The notes below the pieces were generated by a model. It did no database searches, was not told the origin of the DNA, and worked only from the letters and a program-made list of their open reading frames with translations. Positions 8,300 through 20,466 of a stretch of 39,834 nucleotides of DNA are shown one piece after another. The translations under genes were made by a program, and so were the position numbers. Origin of the DNA: Bacteroidales bacterium (lineage in GTDB: Bacteria > Bacteroidota > Bacteroidia > Bacteroidales > VadinHA17); NCBI GenBank assembly GCA_012519515.1, contig JAAYQC010000098.1, positions 1 to 39,834 of the forward strand, written 5' to 3'. Within the stretch, counting starts at the first letter, position 1, and every line of letters begins with the position of its first letter.

Positions 8300-9976
8300 T
8301 TATGCATTTATTTTTCGGTTTACACCCGAATTCCTTGTACGCGGCTTCTGCTTCCTACTTTGATCCGAGGCCGTTTTAAGCGAAAGAGCCATGATAACCG
8401 CTTTTTCCGCGTTCACCCGTCCGAATCCATAGAATATGCTGTGTCCGTCCGGGTCGTAATTACCTCCTTCCGTATCAATTTTATCACAGCTGTCCCTTAT
8501 AAGCTGTTTTACCTGTTTCCATGTCAGACCGGGGTTTACCGACAGTATCAGGGCGGCAGTTCCCGCAACGCCAGGGCATGAGCCTGAGGTTCCTCCGAAG
8601 CTGTCGGTATAATCGCCTTCCGGATTGTAACCTGGCTTTCCCGTTCTGTCGGTTGTAAAAAGTCCCGGTGTCCGTGGTTCAGGGTGTTCGAATGGTTCAT
8701 ATCCCAGGTCGCTGCTTGGGAATGAACACCATATCTCCTTTCCGTAATCACTGTAGATGCATCTTTTGCCGTTGTCGTTACATGCGGCCACGGCCATCAC
8801 TTTCTGACAGCTTGCATAGCCGTCGAAGCGGCAATCCTCGTTACCGTTACCAGCTGCAAATGTTATCACGCATCCCCTTCCTCCCCGTCCTTTTGCAACG
8901 GCATAGTCAATAGCAAGCCTCGTGCTGTCGGGGAGATCTACCAGTGTAGTATGGACGGGATCGGCAGGATCGGACCAGTTGCCGTCTTCCGGACCCCAGC
9001 TGCATGATATTATGTCGGCTCCGTGGTCGGCAGCCCATAGAAAAGCGTTTGCCTCCGCAATAGATCCAAGGCTTGAACTGAGCCTGACGGGCATCAGGCG
9101 GGCAAGCGGGGCCACTCCTGATGCTTCCCTTCCTCCGGCAAGAGCAACACCGGCGCATGCAGTTCCGTGGTTATCCCAGCCGTTTTGCGGCCGTGGGTTA
9201 TTGCTGTTCGACGCTATATCGCGCGAATGGACTACTTTTCCCGGACTGTTGAACTCGGCATGGTCAATATCAAAACCATCGTCGATAAGAGCTATCGTAA
9301 CATTCTCGCCGAGGGTAAACTTATGGGCCATATCGGCGCTGACTCCTTCATCGATCCTGACGCCGCCGATAGTTGTTGCCATCAGGTGCCATTGCCGGGG
9401 ATCGATCTTTTTCAGTCCCCTTTTCCTGATAAGATCAGGATGACACAGTTCGACCTCCTTCATCTGAAGAAGCGATTCAGCTATCCCGAAAATCCTAAGC
9501 CCTGTGTCTTCCGGTGCGCTAACAAAATAGCTGTTCTCTGCAAAGCCAGTTTTCTGTTTTATTTTAAGATGACTATCCGATAGGATCGCTTCACATTTGT
9601 CTGCCGTTATATCGTCGTGAAATTTAATGAAGATATTTTCGGTATAGAGAACCACGGTCTTGCCGTCCTCCTCAACGAGAACCTTTCCGACAAACCTGAG
9701 CTCGGGTTCTTTCCTGAGAACCGATTTTACCTTATTCCTTACAGCAATCCTGTCCTTTGCCGCCGCCTTTGTCCTGAATACCGTTATATCGGCTTCAGGG
9801 AATTCGGCAACAAGTTTGAGGCTGAGTAGCGCTTTCTTTCCCTTTTCAGAGATAACGGCAGTATCGAGATCCCTCGAATTTTTTGTCCGAACGGCTACCA
9901 GGTCGCTACTTTCATGAAGAGCATGTCTTGTACCGTTCTTACCTCCGAATGTGTAAGTATACATACCAACAGACAT
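8300..9976 (-). CDS. Subtilisin-like (S8) serine protease without signal peptide
   Basis: A 558-residue protein from ATG 9976. Residues 1-190 are an N-terminal extension with no Sec, Tat or lipoprotein signal. The peptidase S8 domain runs from about 220 to 530 with an intact triad: Asp 232 in ALIDDGFDIDH, His 270 in DNHGTACAG, Ser 464 in GGTSGSCPGVAGTAA; oxyanion Asn 377 lies in AAGNGNED. The C-terminal 30 residues are basic and polar. A TTG codon at 9997 in frame is rejected as start because a good promoter (-7 box 9986-9993) lies inside that extension; an ATG at 9964 is also possible. The layout resembles cyanobacterial-type intracellular or calcium-dependent S8 proteases. It is cotranscribed with the four-helix membrane protein downstream. 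Family firm, location and role inferred. Confidence 0.9.
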   Translation of the reverse strand: MSVGMYTYTFGGKNGTRHALHESSDLVAVRTKNSRDLDTAVISEKGKKALLSLKLVAEFPEADITVFRTKAAAKDRIAVRNKVKSVLRKEPELRFVGKVLVEEDGKTVVLYTENIFIKFHDDITADKCEAILSDSHLKIKQKTGFAENSYFVSAPEDTGLRIFGIAESLLQMKEVELCHPDLIRKRGLKKIDPRQWHLMATTIGGVRIDEGVSADMAHKFTLGENVTIALIDDGFDIDHAEFNSPGKVVHSRDIASNSNNPRPQNGWDNHGTACAGVALAGGREASGVAPLARLMPVRLSSSLGSIAEANAFLWAADHGADIISCSWGPEDGNWSDPADPVHTTLVDLPDSTRLAIDYAVAKGRGGRGCVITFAAGNGNEDCRFDGYASCQKVMAVAACNDNGKRCIYSDYGKEIWCSFPSSDLGYEPFEHPEPRTPGLFTTDRTGKPGYNPEGDYTDSFGGTSGSCPGVAGTAALILSVNPGLTWKQVKQLIRDSCDKIDTEGGNYDPDGHSIFYGFGRVNAEKAVIMALSLKTASDQSRKQKPRTRNSGVNRKINA

Positions 9977-9985
9977 TAAGCTACC

Positions 9986-10017
9986 CAAATTTAACAAATT
10001 CCGTTGTTATTTACCAA
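9986..10017 (-). promoter_or_regulatory. Bacteroidota-type promoter for the S8 protease operon
   Basis: On the minus strand, TTG (10017-10015), 21 bases, then TAAATTTG (9993-9986), matching the -33 TTG / -7 TAnnTTTG pattern. Transcription would begin near 9980, leaving a very short leader before ATG 9976 or about 16 bases before ATG 9964. Confidence 0.6.
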
Positions 10018-10104
10018 CCCTTTCAATAACTTCCATTAGCAAGTCACTACCTCGGCTACATCAGCTACACCAAAGGCAGCAGCGATGAAGCCCTGCAAAG
10101 TTTT

Positions 10105-13933
<3,829 letters not shown>

Positions 13934-13984
13934 TCTCCCGCCAGCATTAAGTCAATTCTGCAACAAATACCGGGTTTAAATAAA

Positions 13985-15652
13985 TCACTTCCCCGTCATG
14001 TTCAGGATTCCGGCATAGTAATTTGCATCGACTTTGATTTCAGGATTCTCGCTGTCGAGTTCGATGGTGGTGAAGCTGGTCGTCGGAACTATGTCTTTCC
14101 GTACTCCCGAAACATATATTCTCAGTGGCATATTAAACCCGCTGACGCAGTTATTCCATCTGAAGCTAAGCTTGTTCCCCTGAACATAATATTCAAATAC
14201 CGGTATTCTGACATCCCTGAGGTACTGGTTAAAGAAGGGCTTCAGGTCGAGACCTGTTTTTTCCGACAGATAATTCTCTATCTGCGATCCCCTGACAACC
14301 TGGTGGTAGAAATCCTTATTCAGTCCCCTGAGTATTCCCCTCCATTTTTCATCATCATCAACTATCTGGCGCAGAGTGTGGAGCATATTGCCCCCTTTGT
14401 AGTACATATCGCCCGACCCGCTGACATTGACATTATAAACGCCTGTTATTGGCCGGTCGTTCCTGATGTTTCCCCTGCAGCCCAGAACATAATCCCTTCC
14501 TGCTTCCTTGCCGTAGTAGTACTCAACATATAGATTCTCTGCATAATTTGTAAAACTCTCGTGTACCCACATATCGGCAGCGTCTTCATGAGTGATGCTG
14601 TTTGCGAACCATTCATGACCTGACTCGTGTATAATTATGAAATCGAATTTCATTCCCCAGCCTGAAACACTCAGGTCTCTGCCCTTGTATCCGTTCATGA
14701 ATCCGTTGCCATAGGTCACTGAGCTTTGATGTTCCATCCCAAGATATGGAGTCTGAACAAGCTTGTATCCGTCCTCATAGAAGGGATAGGGTCCCATCCA
14801 GTATTCAAAGGCAGCCAGCATCATTGGCACCTGTCTGAACTGTACCCTTGCTTTCTCTAGATCGTCCTTCAGTACATAATAATCGCATTGAAGCTTCCCT
14901 TTCTCCCCGTTGAATATCTCCGAGAAATGGGCATAGTCGGCTATGTTTATATTCACTCCGTAGTTATTGATGGGATTTGCCACAAACCAATGCCATGTTG
15001 TGGTATTGTTCCTGTGTTTCTCAACATTTCTCAGACGGCCGTTTGATACGTTCATCAGATTCGATGGCACGTTAACGCTTATCAGCATGCTGTCGGGTTC
15101 ATCGTACATATGGTCCTTGCACGGCCACCAGAGGCTGGCTCCGTCGCCCTGACACGAGGACGCGACAAAGGGCAGGCCTCGGCTGTCGCGCTCCCAGGTT
15201 ATCCCACCTTCCCAGGGTGGTCTCCGGGAAACCTTTGGCTGGCCGCCGTAATCAAGAACCAGTGAATACACCCTGCCCGGCTCCTGTTCTTCTGCCATCC
15301 GTATCCAGTACACATTTCCCTCCCGGGTAAAATTCAGCGATTTACCATTCTGTTCCGCCCTTGTCAGTTCAAGAGGCGGCTGAAGGTCTATCTGCATAAT
15401 GTCGGCAGCCGATTTAACCCTGTAATTCACGGTGTTGGAACCGTAAATCGTGCTGTCGGCCGGGTTGACCTTAATGTCAAGGTGATAATATGTAAGATCC
15501 CACCATGCCCTTTCGGGTGTAATCGATCCTCTTAATGTATCCTGTCGCGTGTAAACCCTTTGCTCAGGTGCAAGATACTGGGAATCAACAACCGGAACTA
15601 AAGACAATAAAGCAATTATCAGGATGCCAAGTCGTAAATATTTCATATTCAT
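13985..15652 (-). CDS. Secreted M1-type zinc metallopeptidase
   Basis: A 555-residue protein with a signal peptide (cleavage near VDSQ, residue 25). An N-terminal beta-rich domain (about 45-250) is followed by a gluzincin catalytic domain. The zinc site is HESGH at 342-346, with the third ligand Glu 365 in WVHESFTNYAE. GMEHQS at 305-310 stands where M1 enzymes have GxMEN, the substrate N-terminus clamp, so Asn is replaced by His. It lacks the long C-terminal helical domain of aminopeptidase N; this shorter form is common in Bacteroidota. The predicted role is removal of N-terminal residues from periplasmic or extracellular peptides. Some leftward transcripts may continue into the GH2 gene. 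Confidence 0.88.
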   Translation of the reverse strand: MNMKYLRLGILIIALLSLVPVVDSQYLAPEQRVYTRQDTLRGSITPERAWWDLTYYHLDIKVNPADSTIYGSNTVNYRVKSAADIMQIDLQPPLELTRAEQNGKSLNFTREGNVYWIRMAEEQEPGRVYSLVLDYGGQPKVSRRPPWEGGITWERDSRGLPFVASSCQGDGASLWWPCKDHMYDEPDSMLISVNVPSNLMNVSNGRLRNVEKHRNNTTTWHWFVANPINNYGVNINIADYAHFSEIFNGEKGKLQCDYYVLKDDLEKARVQFRQVPMMLAAFEYWMGPYPFYEDGYKLVQTPYLGMEHQSSVTYGNGFMNGYKGRDLSVSGWGMKFDFIIIHESGHEWFANSITHEDAADMWVHESFTNYAENLYVEYYYGKEAGRDYVLGCRGNIRNDRPITGVYNVNVSGSGDMYYKGGNMLHTLRQIVDDDEKWRGILRGLNKDFYHQVVRGSQIENYLSEKTGLDLKPFFNQYLRDVRIPVFEYYVQGNKLSFRWNNCVSGFNMPLRIYVSGVRKDIVPTTSFTTIELDSENPEIKVDANYYAGILNMTGK

Positions 15653-16156
15653 CCGTATATGTTATTTTAAAGGTCAGATGCCTTCCTCCTATCAAATGGG
15701 AGAATCACATACTGAAAATTATATAAAAATGTGTTAGCGCATTTGATGCTTGTGGTTTTCATGCTGTATGTACGTTAACCTGACAAAAATAAAAAGATAA
15801 TGCAAATGTGCCACAGGCTCCGACATAACCCTTTACTCAGCGCGAAAACATATCCCGGAAATGATATAACACCTTCCATGAAGCGTTTTTCTCTGCGATC
15901 CTTAAGCTTCGGGGCTGCAGAAATCATTTTCTCATGAACAGATTACGAATTATAATATCCCTCTTTCAAGTTATAATCTCTCCTTCAAGGCAACAAATTC
16001 CGCCGGATTTTCTATTTTTAAAAAAAATTTAAACCAAGTAACATGAAACCCACATGTATTGGATACACAAACACGTATGAATATAATTTTCAAACATGTG
16101 GGTTCCCTATCTGCCGACAGGCAGGCATCATACCATTAAAATAAAATTATATACAG
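15653..16156. other. Divergent intergenic region upstream of GH2
   Basis: About 500 bases between the leftward peptidase gene and the rightward GH2 gene, with no supportable gene. It carries a long-range 11-base inverted repeat (16047-16104) and a small GC hairpin CTGCC-GACA-GGCAG at 16111-16124 of the kind scattered in Bacteroidota intergenic DNA. No second copy of that hairpin was seen in this window. Confidence 0.4.
16047..16104. repeat. 11-base inverted repeat upstream of GH2 gene
   Basis: AACCCACATGT at 16047-16057 and its exact complement ACATGTGGGTT at 16094-16104, with 36 bases between them. It ends about 52 bases before the GH2 ATG. It may be a pair of regulator half-sites or a 5' leader stem-loop. 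Confidence 0.45.
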
Positions 16157-18700
16157 ATGAAACCATCACTACCTTTTTTTCTGATCATTGCAGCATTTCT
16201 GTTCAGCAGCATAATCCCGGCGGATGCACAGGATTCCCCCAGGTCGCGTGAGTCGTTCAACCAGAACTGGAGATTCATCAAGTTCTTCAACGCGTCGACA
16301 GATGCAGCCACCTTCGACAGGGAGCCGGCAGGGCTTCAGGCCCCGGCAGCCGACGACAAAAGCTGGCGTATGCTCGACCTACCCCACGACTGGGCCATTG
16401 AAGGTCCTTTCAGCGATACTCTCGAGAACAACACCGGTCTGCTTCCCTGGAAAGGGATCGGCTGGTACAGAAAACATTTCACCCTGAATGAAGAGGACAG
16501 GGGCAAAAGGATATATATCGATTTCGACGGGGCAATGGCCTATGCCGAGGTATGGCTCAATGGCGAGCATGTCGGCGGATGGCCGTACGGATATACCTCA
16601 TTCAGGCTCGACCTCACCCCCTATGTAGCCTTCGGCAGCGAAAACGTAATCGCGGTGAGGCTTGACACCAAAAGCTGGGATTCAAGATGGTACCCCGGAG
16701 CAGGTCTGTACCGTAACGTGTGGCTGGTTAAGACCTCGCAACTTCATGTTTCGTATAACGGCCTCTATGTTACCACACCTGAAATTAAAAAGGAAAACGG
16801 AGTGGTCAGCGTGAAAGCTGAAGTGGAAAACCATATGGCCAGACCCGTTTCAGCTGCAATAAAGGCTTCCATATATAAACTCGACAAACAAGGAAACGCG
16901 TCATCAGCCCCGGTCGCGGAATTCAGCTCTCCGGCAGCGCTGCTCCCGGCAAACGGAAATCACTCTTTCAGGGTTGACCTGAATGTTAAGGAACCCGTCC
17001 TCTGGGACCTGGAGAATCCGGAACTGTACAGGCTGAGTGTAAGCGTGCTTAATGGAGAAGAGACAAGCGATATCTGCCGGACCAATTTCGGATTCAGGAC
17101 ACTCGAATTCACTGCCCGCGACGGCTTCCTGCTCAACGGGAAAAAGATTCCGGTAAACGGCGTCTGCAACCATCATGATCTGGGAGCCCTGGGAGCTGCC
17201 TTCAACACCAGGGCTGCAGAGCGTCAGCTTGAGATACTGCGCGAAATGGGATGCAATGCTGTCAGAACAAGCCATAATCCGCCTGCACCGGAGCTGCTGG
17301 ATCTTTGCGACAGAATGGGTTTTCTTGTCCAGGTCGAGGCATTCGACGCCTGGAAAACCCCAAAGAAACGCAACGACTACAACAAGCTTTTCTATGCATG
17401 GCACGAAGAGGATCTGAGGGCGATGGTACGCCGCGACCGCAACCATCCTTCGGTTTTCATGTGGAGTTCCGGAAATGAAGTAAACGACCAGAACAACCCC
17501 GCCCTTTCTGAAAGCCTCAGGCAGATAATCAAGTCGGAAGATCAAACCCGGCCTGTCACTGTGGGATGCAATTGGGACGAATCGGGCACTAACGGTTTCC
17601 AGCATACAGTGGATGTCTTCGGTATCAATTACCGGCTTCAACGCTATGATGCTTTCTTTGCACACAAGGCAAATGAGAACCTCCCCTTCCACTCAAGCGA
17701 ATCGGCATCTACAGTGAGCTCAAGAGGGGAATACTTCTTCCCCGTGGTTGAAGGTGATCTCAACAACAATCTTCCTGGAGGCGGGATATTCCAGATATCA
17801 TCCTACGACCTTGCATATCCGGCATGGGCTTCAACACCCGACCAGCAGTGGGAGATGCAGGACAAGCATCCCGGCGTTTTCGGCGAGTTTGTATGGACCG
17901 GATTTGACTATATCGGAGAACCGACGCCATATGGAGGCGATCTCACCGGATTAAGACCCGGTACCAGAAGGTACGAACAGGCTAAGGCGCTGCTCGACAT
18001 GCAAAACGTAACGGAAGTGCCTTCGCGTAGCAGTTACTTCGGGATAATCGATCTGGCAGGCTTCAAGAAGGACCGTTTCTACCTTTACCAGTCAAAATGG
18101 AGGCCTGAATTACCCATGGCTCACATACTTCCCCACTGGAACTGGCCTGAGAGAAAGGGACAGGTAACTCCCGTTCATGTTTACACATCGGGCGATGAGG
18201 CAGAGTTGTTCCTTAACGGCAAATCGCTCGGCAAGCGAAAAAAAGGACAATACGAATACAGGCTGAGATGGGATGATGTTATCTACCAACCCGGCGAGCT
18301 GAAGGTTGTAGCATACAAAAACGGAGAAAAATGGGCTGAAAACAAGGTTGTCACAAGCGGTAAAGCCTCAATGCTTTCAGTCTCAGCTGATCGTAATGAA
18401 GTGGCTGCTGACGGTTCCGACCTGGTGTTCATAACCGTGAGGATTGAAGACAGGAAGGGCAATATGGTACCGCGCAGCAGCAACCTGGTTAACTTCAGCA
18501 TCCAGGGCCCAGGGAAAATCGTTGCAGTCGACAATGGTGACGCCACCAGCCACGATCCTTTCCAGGCTTCATACAGAAAAGCCTATAACGGAATGTGCCT
18601 GGTAATTGTAAAGGCTGAAAAGGGAGCAAGCGGTTCCTTCACCGTTAAGGCAGAATCAAGGGGACTGAAGAGTGCATCTGCAACGGTTATGATAAAATAG
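16157..18700 (+). CDS. GH2 beta-galactosidase-type enzyme with DUF4982-like tail
   Basis: An 847-residue secreted enzyme with a signal peptide (cleavage near ADAQ, residue 25). Domain order: GH2 sugar-binding domain (about 30-195), Ig-like domain (205-315), TIM barrel (about 320-630), DUF4982-like Ig domain (about 640-725), and a C-terminal bacterial Ig/invasin-like domain (about 735-845). The acid/base is Glu 441 in SSGNEV and the nucleophile Glu 515 in SSESAST. NAVRTSHNPP (367-376) is the GH2 signature. This architecture is typical of Bacteroidota beta-galactosidases that act on plant or host galactosides. There is no SusC/SusD pair next to it. Substrate is inferred; beta-glucuronidase or beta-mannosidase activity is not excluded. 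Confidence 0.9.
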   Translation: MKPSLPFFLIIAAFLFSSIIPADAQDSPRSRESFNQNWRFIKFFNASTDAATFDREPAGLQAPAADDKSWRMLDLPHDWAIEGPFSDTLENNTGLLPWKGIGWYRKHFTLNEEDRGKRIYIDFDGAMAYAEVWLNGEHVGGWPYGYTSFRLDLTPYVAFGSENVIAVRLDTKSWDSRWYPGAGLYRNVWLVKTSQLHVSYNGLYVTTPEIKKENGVVSVKAEVENHMARPVSAAIKASIYKLDKQGNASSAPVAEFSSPAALLPANGNHSFRVDLNVKEPVLWDLENPELYRLSVSVLNGEETSDICRTNFGFRTLEFTARDGFLLNGKKIPVNGVCNHHDLGALGAAFNTRAAERQLEILREMGCNAVRTSHNPPAPELLDLCDRMGFLVQVEAFDAWKTPKKRNDYNKLFYAWHEEDLRAMVRRDRNHPSVFMWSSGNEVNDQNNPALSESLRQIIKSEDQTRPVTVGCNWDESGTNGFQHTVDVFGINYRLQRYDAFFAHKANENLPFHSSESASTVSSRGEYFFPVVEGDLNNNLPGGGIFQISSYDLAYPAWASTPDQQWEMQDKHPGVFGEFVWTGFDYIGEPTPYGGDLTGLRPGTRRYEQAKALLDMQNVTEVPSRSSYFGIIDLAGFKKDRFYLYQSKWRPELPMAHILPHWNWPERKGQVTPVHVYTSGDEAELFLNGKSLGKRKKGQYEYRLRWDDVIYQPGELKVVAYKNGEKWAENKVVTSGKASMLSVSADRNEVAADGSDLVFITVRIEDRKGNMVPRSSNLVNFSIQGPGKIVAVDNGDATSHDPFQASYRKAYNGMCLVIVKAEKGASGSFTVKAESRGLKSASATVMIK

Positions 18701-18910
18701 CAGGGCAAGATACTGAACCGAACGACCCGGTAATAAGTTCTTCATAAGAATTCCGTGTAACTCCGGTTTGAGCCCCGACAAGCCTAAAATGTAAAAAAAC
18801 CGGCTATTTTGCATCATTTTCGGAATTCTGCCGTCTGTTCGATATAGTTCTCTCTGGGATTATTGAGAACTGTCCTATGGAATTAACTTAAAATTGACTA
18901 TAAATAAACC

Positions 18911-20434
18911 ATGTTCATTATGCAACTAAAACGCCGTGACTTTATTAAGATCAGCGGTATCACTGCGGCGGGTTCCCTCATCATTCCACCTTTCCTGAAT
19001 TCATGCAAGACGGTCAGGCTGTCGGCGGATGCTGAAAGTTACCTCAACCATTTTGAGGTTACCACGGGAACCCTGCAGAAAGTAATTTCCGCAGCTATGG
19101 AAAAAGGGGCAGACTATGCTGACCTCTTTTTTGAACATTCTCTCAACCACTCCTGTGCTCTCGAGGATAACCAGGTTAACAGCGCCTATTCCAACATTTC
19201 GTCGGGTGTGGGTATCAGGGTGCTGAAAGGCGACCAGACCGGCTATGCATATTCTGAAGACCTGTCTGAAGAAGCCATGCTTAAGGCAGCCCGGACGGCT
19301 TCAAACATCGCCGACAGTCCGGGAAAGGTTTCCGTCGCTGATGTTACAGAGTACACCAGGCCTAACTACTATGCAATCAATGGCTCATGGGAGAACACTT
19401 CCATAAAGGACAAGATCCCCTTCATGAAGAGAATGAACGACAACATTTTTGCTGCCGACAACCGGGTGACCAGGGTAAACGTATATCTCAACGACAAGAC
19501 ATCCTACATCCTTTTCTACAATTCTGACGGGCTTCTCGCCTGGGACTACAGGCCAATTATCCTCATTGCAGCAGTATGCATAATGGAAGACAAGGGTAAT
19601 ATTGAGAACTTCTATGTCACAAGGTCATCAAGGATGGGTCCCAATTTCCTTACGAACGAGCTTGTTGATGAGCTTTCGGCTGAAGTCGTCGAAAGAACAT
19701 CGAAATTGTTCGACGCAGTAAAGCCCGATGCCGGAGAGATGGAAGTTGTAATGGGAGCCGGCCAGTCGGGGATTCTTCTCCACGAAGCAATGGGCCACGC
19801 TTTCGAGGCCGATTTTAACAGGAAGAACCTATCAGTCTTCTGTGATAAGATGGGTCAGAAAATAGCTGAAGACTTTGTGACCATTGTCGACGACGGCACC
19901 ATTCCCGGAAACCGGGGCAGCCTTAATTTCGATGATGAGGGCAGCCCTACCGAAAAGACCACCCTGGTAAGCAACGGAAAACTTACAAGCTATCTTCACG
20001 ACAGGATAAGCTCTGCTTTCTACAAGGTGCCGTCAACAGGTAACGGCAGAAGACAGAGTTTCCGCCATATCCCCATGCCTCGTATGAGAAGCACCTACAT
20101 GGAGAACGGGCCGCATAAGAAAGACGAAATCATAGCCAGCGTAAAAAAGGGAATTTATGTAGACTATTTCAGCAATGGAGAAGTCAACATCGGGCAGGGC
20201 GATTTCACCTTCTTCGTGAAATTCGGTTATCTTATTGAGAACGGGAAGCTGACCAGGCCCATAAAAGACATTAACGTCATAGGGAACGGTCCTCAGGCAC
20301 TTGCCGATATTGTAATGGTTGCTGACGACAAGATCATCGACAACGGAGGCGGGATGTGCGGTAAAAACGGTCAGTCAGTTCCGGTAAGCATGGGTATGCC
20401 TACAGTGAAGATCAGGAAGCTGACTGTGGGATAA
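18911..20434 (+). CDS. tldD: TldD-family metalloprotease with Tat signal
   Basis: A 507-residue protein; an ATG at 18920 giving MQLKRRDFIKIS is an equally good start. The N-terminus carries a twin-arginine motif (RRDFIK, residues 8-13), a hydrophobic stretch, and FLNSC at about 28-32, so it may also be lipid-modified. The body is a full TldD/PmbA fold: metal-binding HEAMGH at 291-296 and a C-terminal GMCGKNGQ (481-488), with the cysteine that completes the metal site in TldD. TldD with TldE/PmbA forms a protease that digests unstructured peptides, known from microcin B17 maturation and CcdA degradation. The pmbA gene follows 32 bases downstream. The E. coli enzyme is cytoplasmic; export here is unusual. 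Confidence 0.92.
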   Translation: MFIMQLKRRDFIKISGITAAGSLIIPPFLNSCKTVRLSADAESYLNHFEVTTGTLQKVISAAMEKGADYADLFFEHSLNHSCALEDNQVNSAYSNISSGVGIRVLKGDQTGYAYSEDLSEEAMLKAARTASNIADSPGKVSVADVTEYTRPNYYAINGSWENTSIKDKIPFMKRMNDNIFAADNRVTRVNVYLNDKTSYILFYNSDGLLAWDYRPIILIAAVCIMEDKGNIENFYVTRSSRMGPNFLTNELVDELSAEVVERTSKLFDAVKPDAGEMEVVMGAGQSGILLHEAMGHAFEADFNRKNLSVFCDKMGQKIAEDFVTIVDDGTIPGNRGSLNFDDEGSPTEKTTLVSNGKLTSYLHDRISSAFYKVPSTGNGRRQSFRHIPMPRMRSTYMENGPHKKDEIIASVKKGIYVDYFSNGEVNIGQGDFTFFVKFGYLIENGKLTRPIKDINVIGNGPQALADIVMVADDKIIDNGGGMCGKNGQSVPVSMGMPTVKIRKLTVG

Positions 20435-20466
20435 AAAATTCTCGTTAAACTGAAAAAAAGAACATT

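Noticed and set aside
8922-9443. 173-codon open frame on plus opposite the S8 protease
   Set aside because: Antisense shadow of a gene with conserved catalytic motifs.
9974-9997. Start of S8 protease at TTG 9997
   Set aside because: A good -7 element lies at 9986-9993, inside that extension, so translation must begin further downstream.
16904-17692. 262-codon open frame on minus opposite the second GH2 gene
   Set aside because: Antisense shadow of the GH2 barrel, which has both catalytic glutamates in the other frame.
18847-18870. GTTCTC...GAGAAC inverted repeat before tldD
   Set aside because: Six-base arms with a 12-base loop are expected by chance; no other support.
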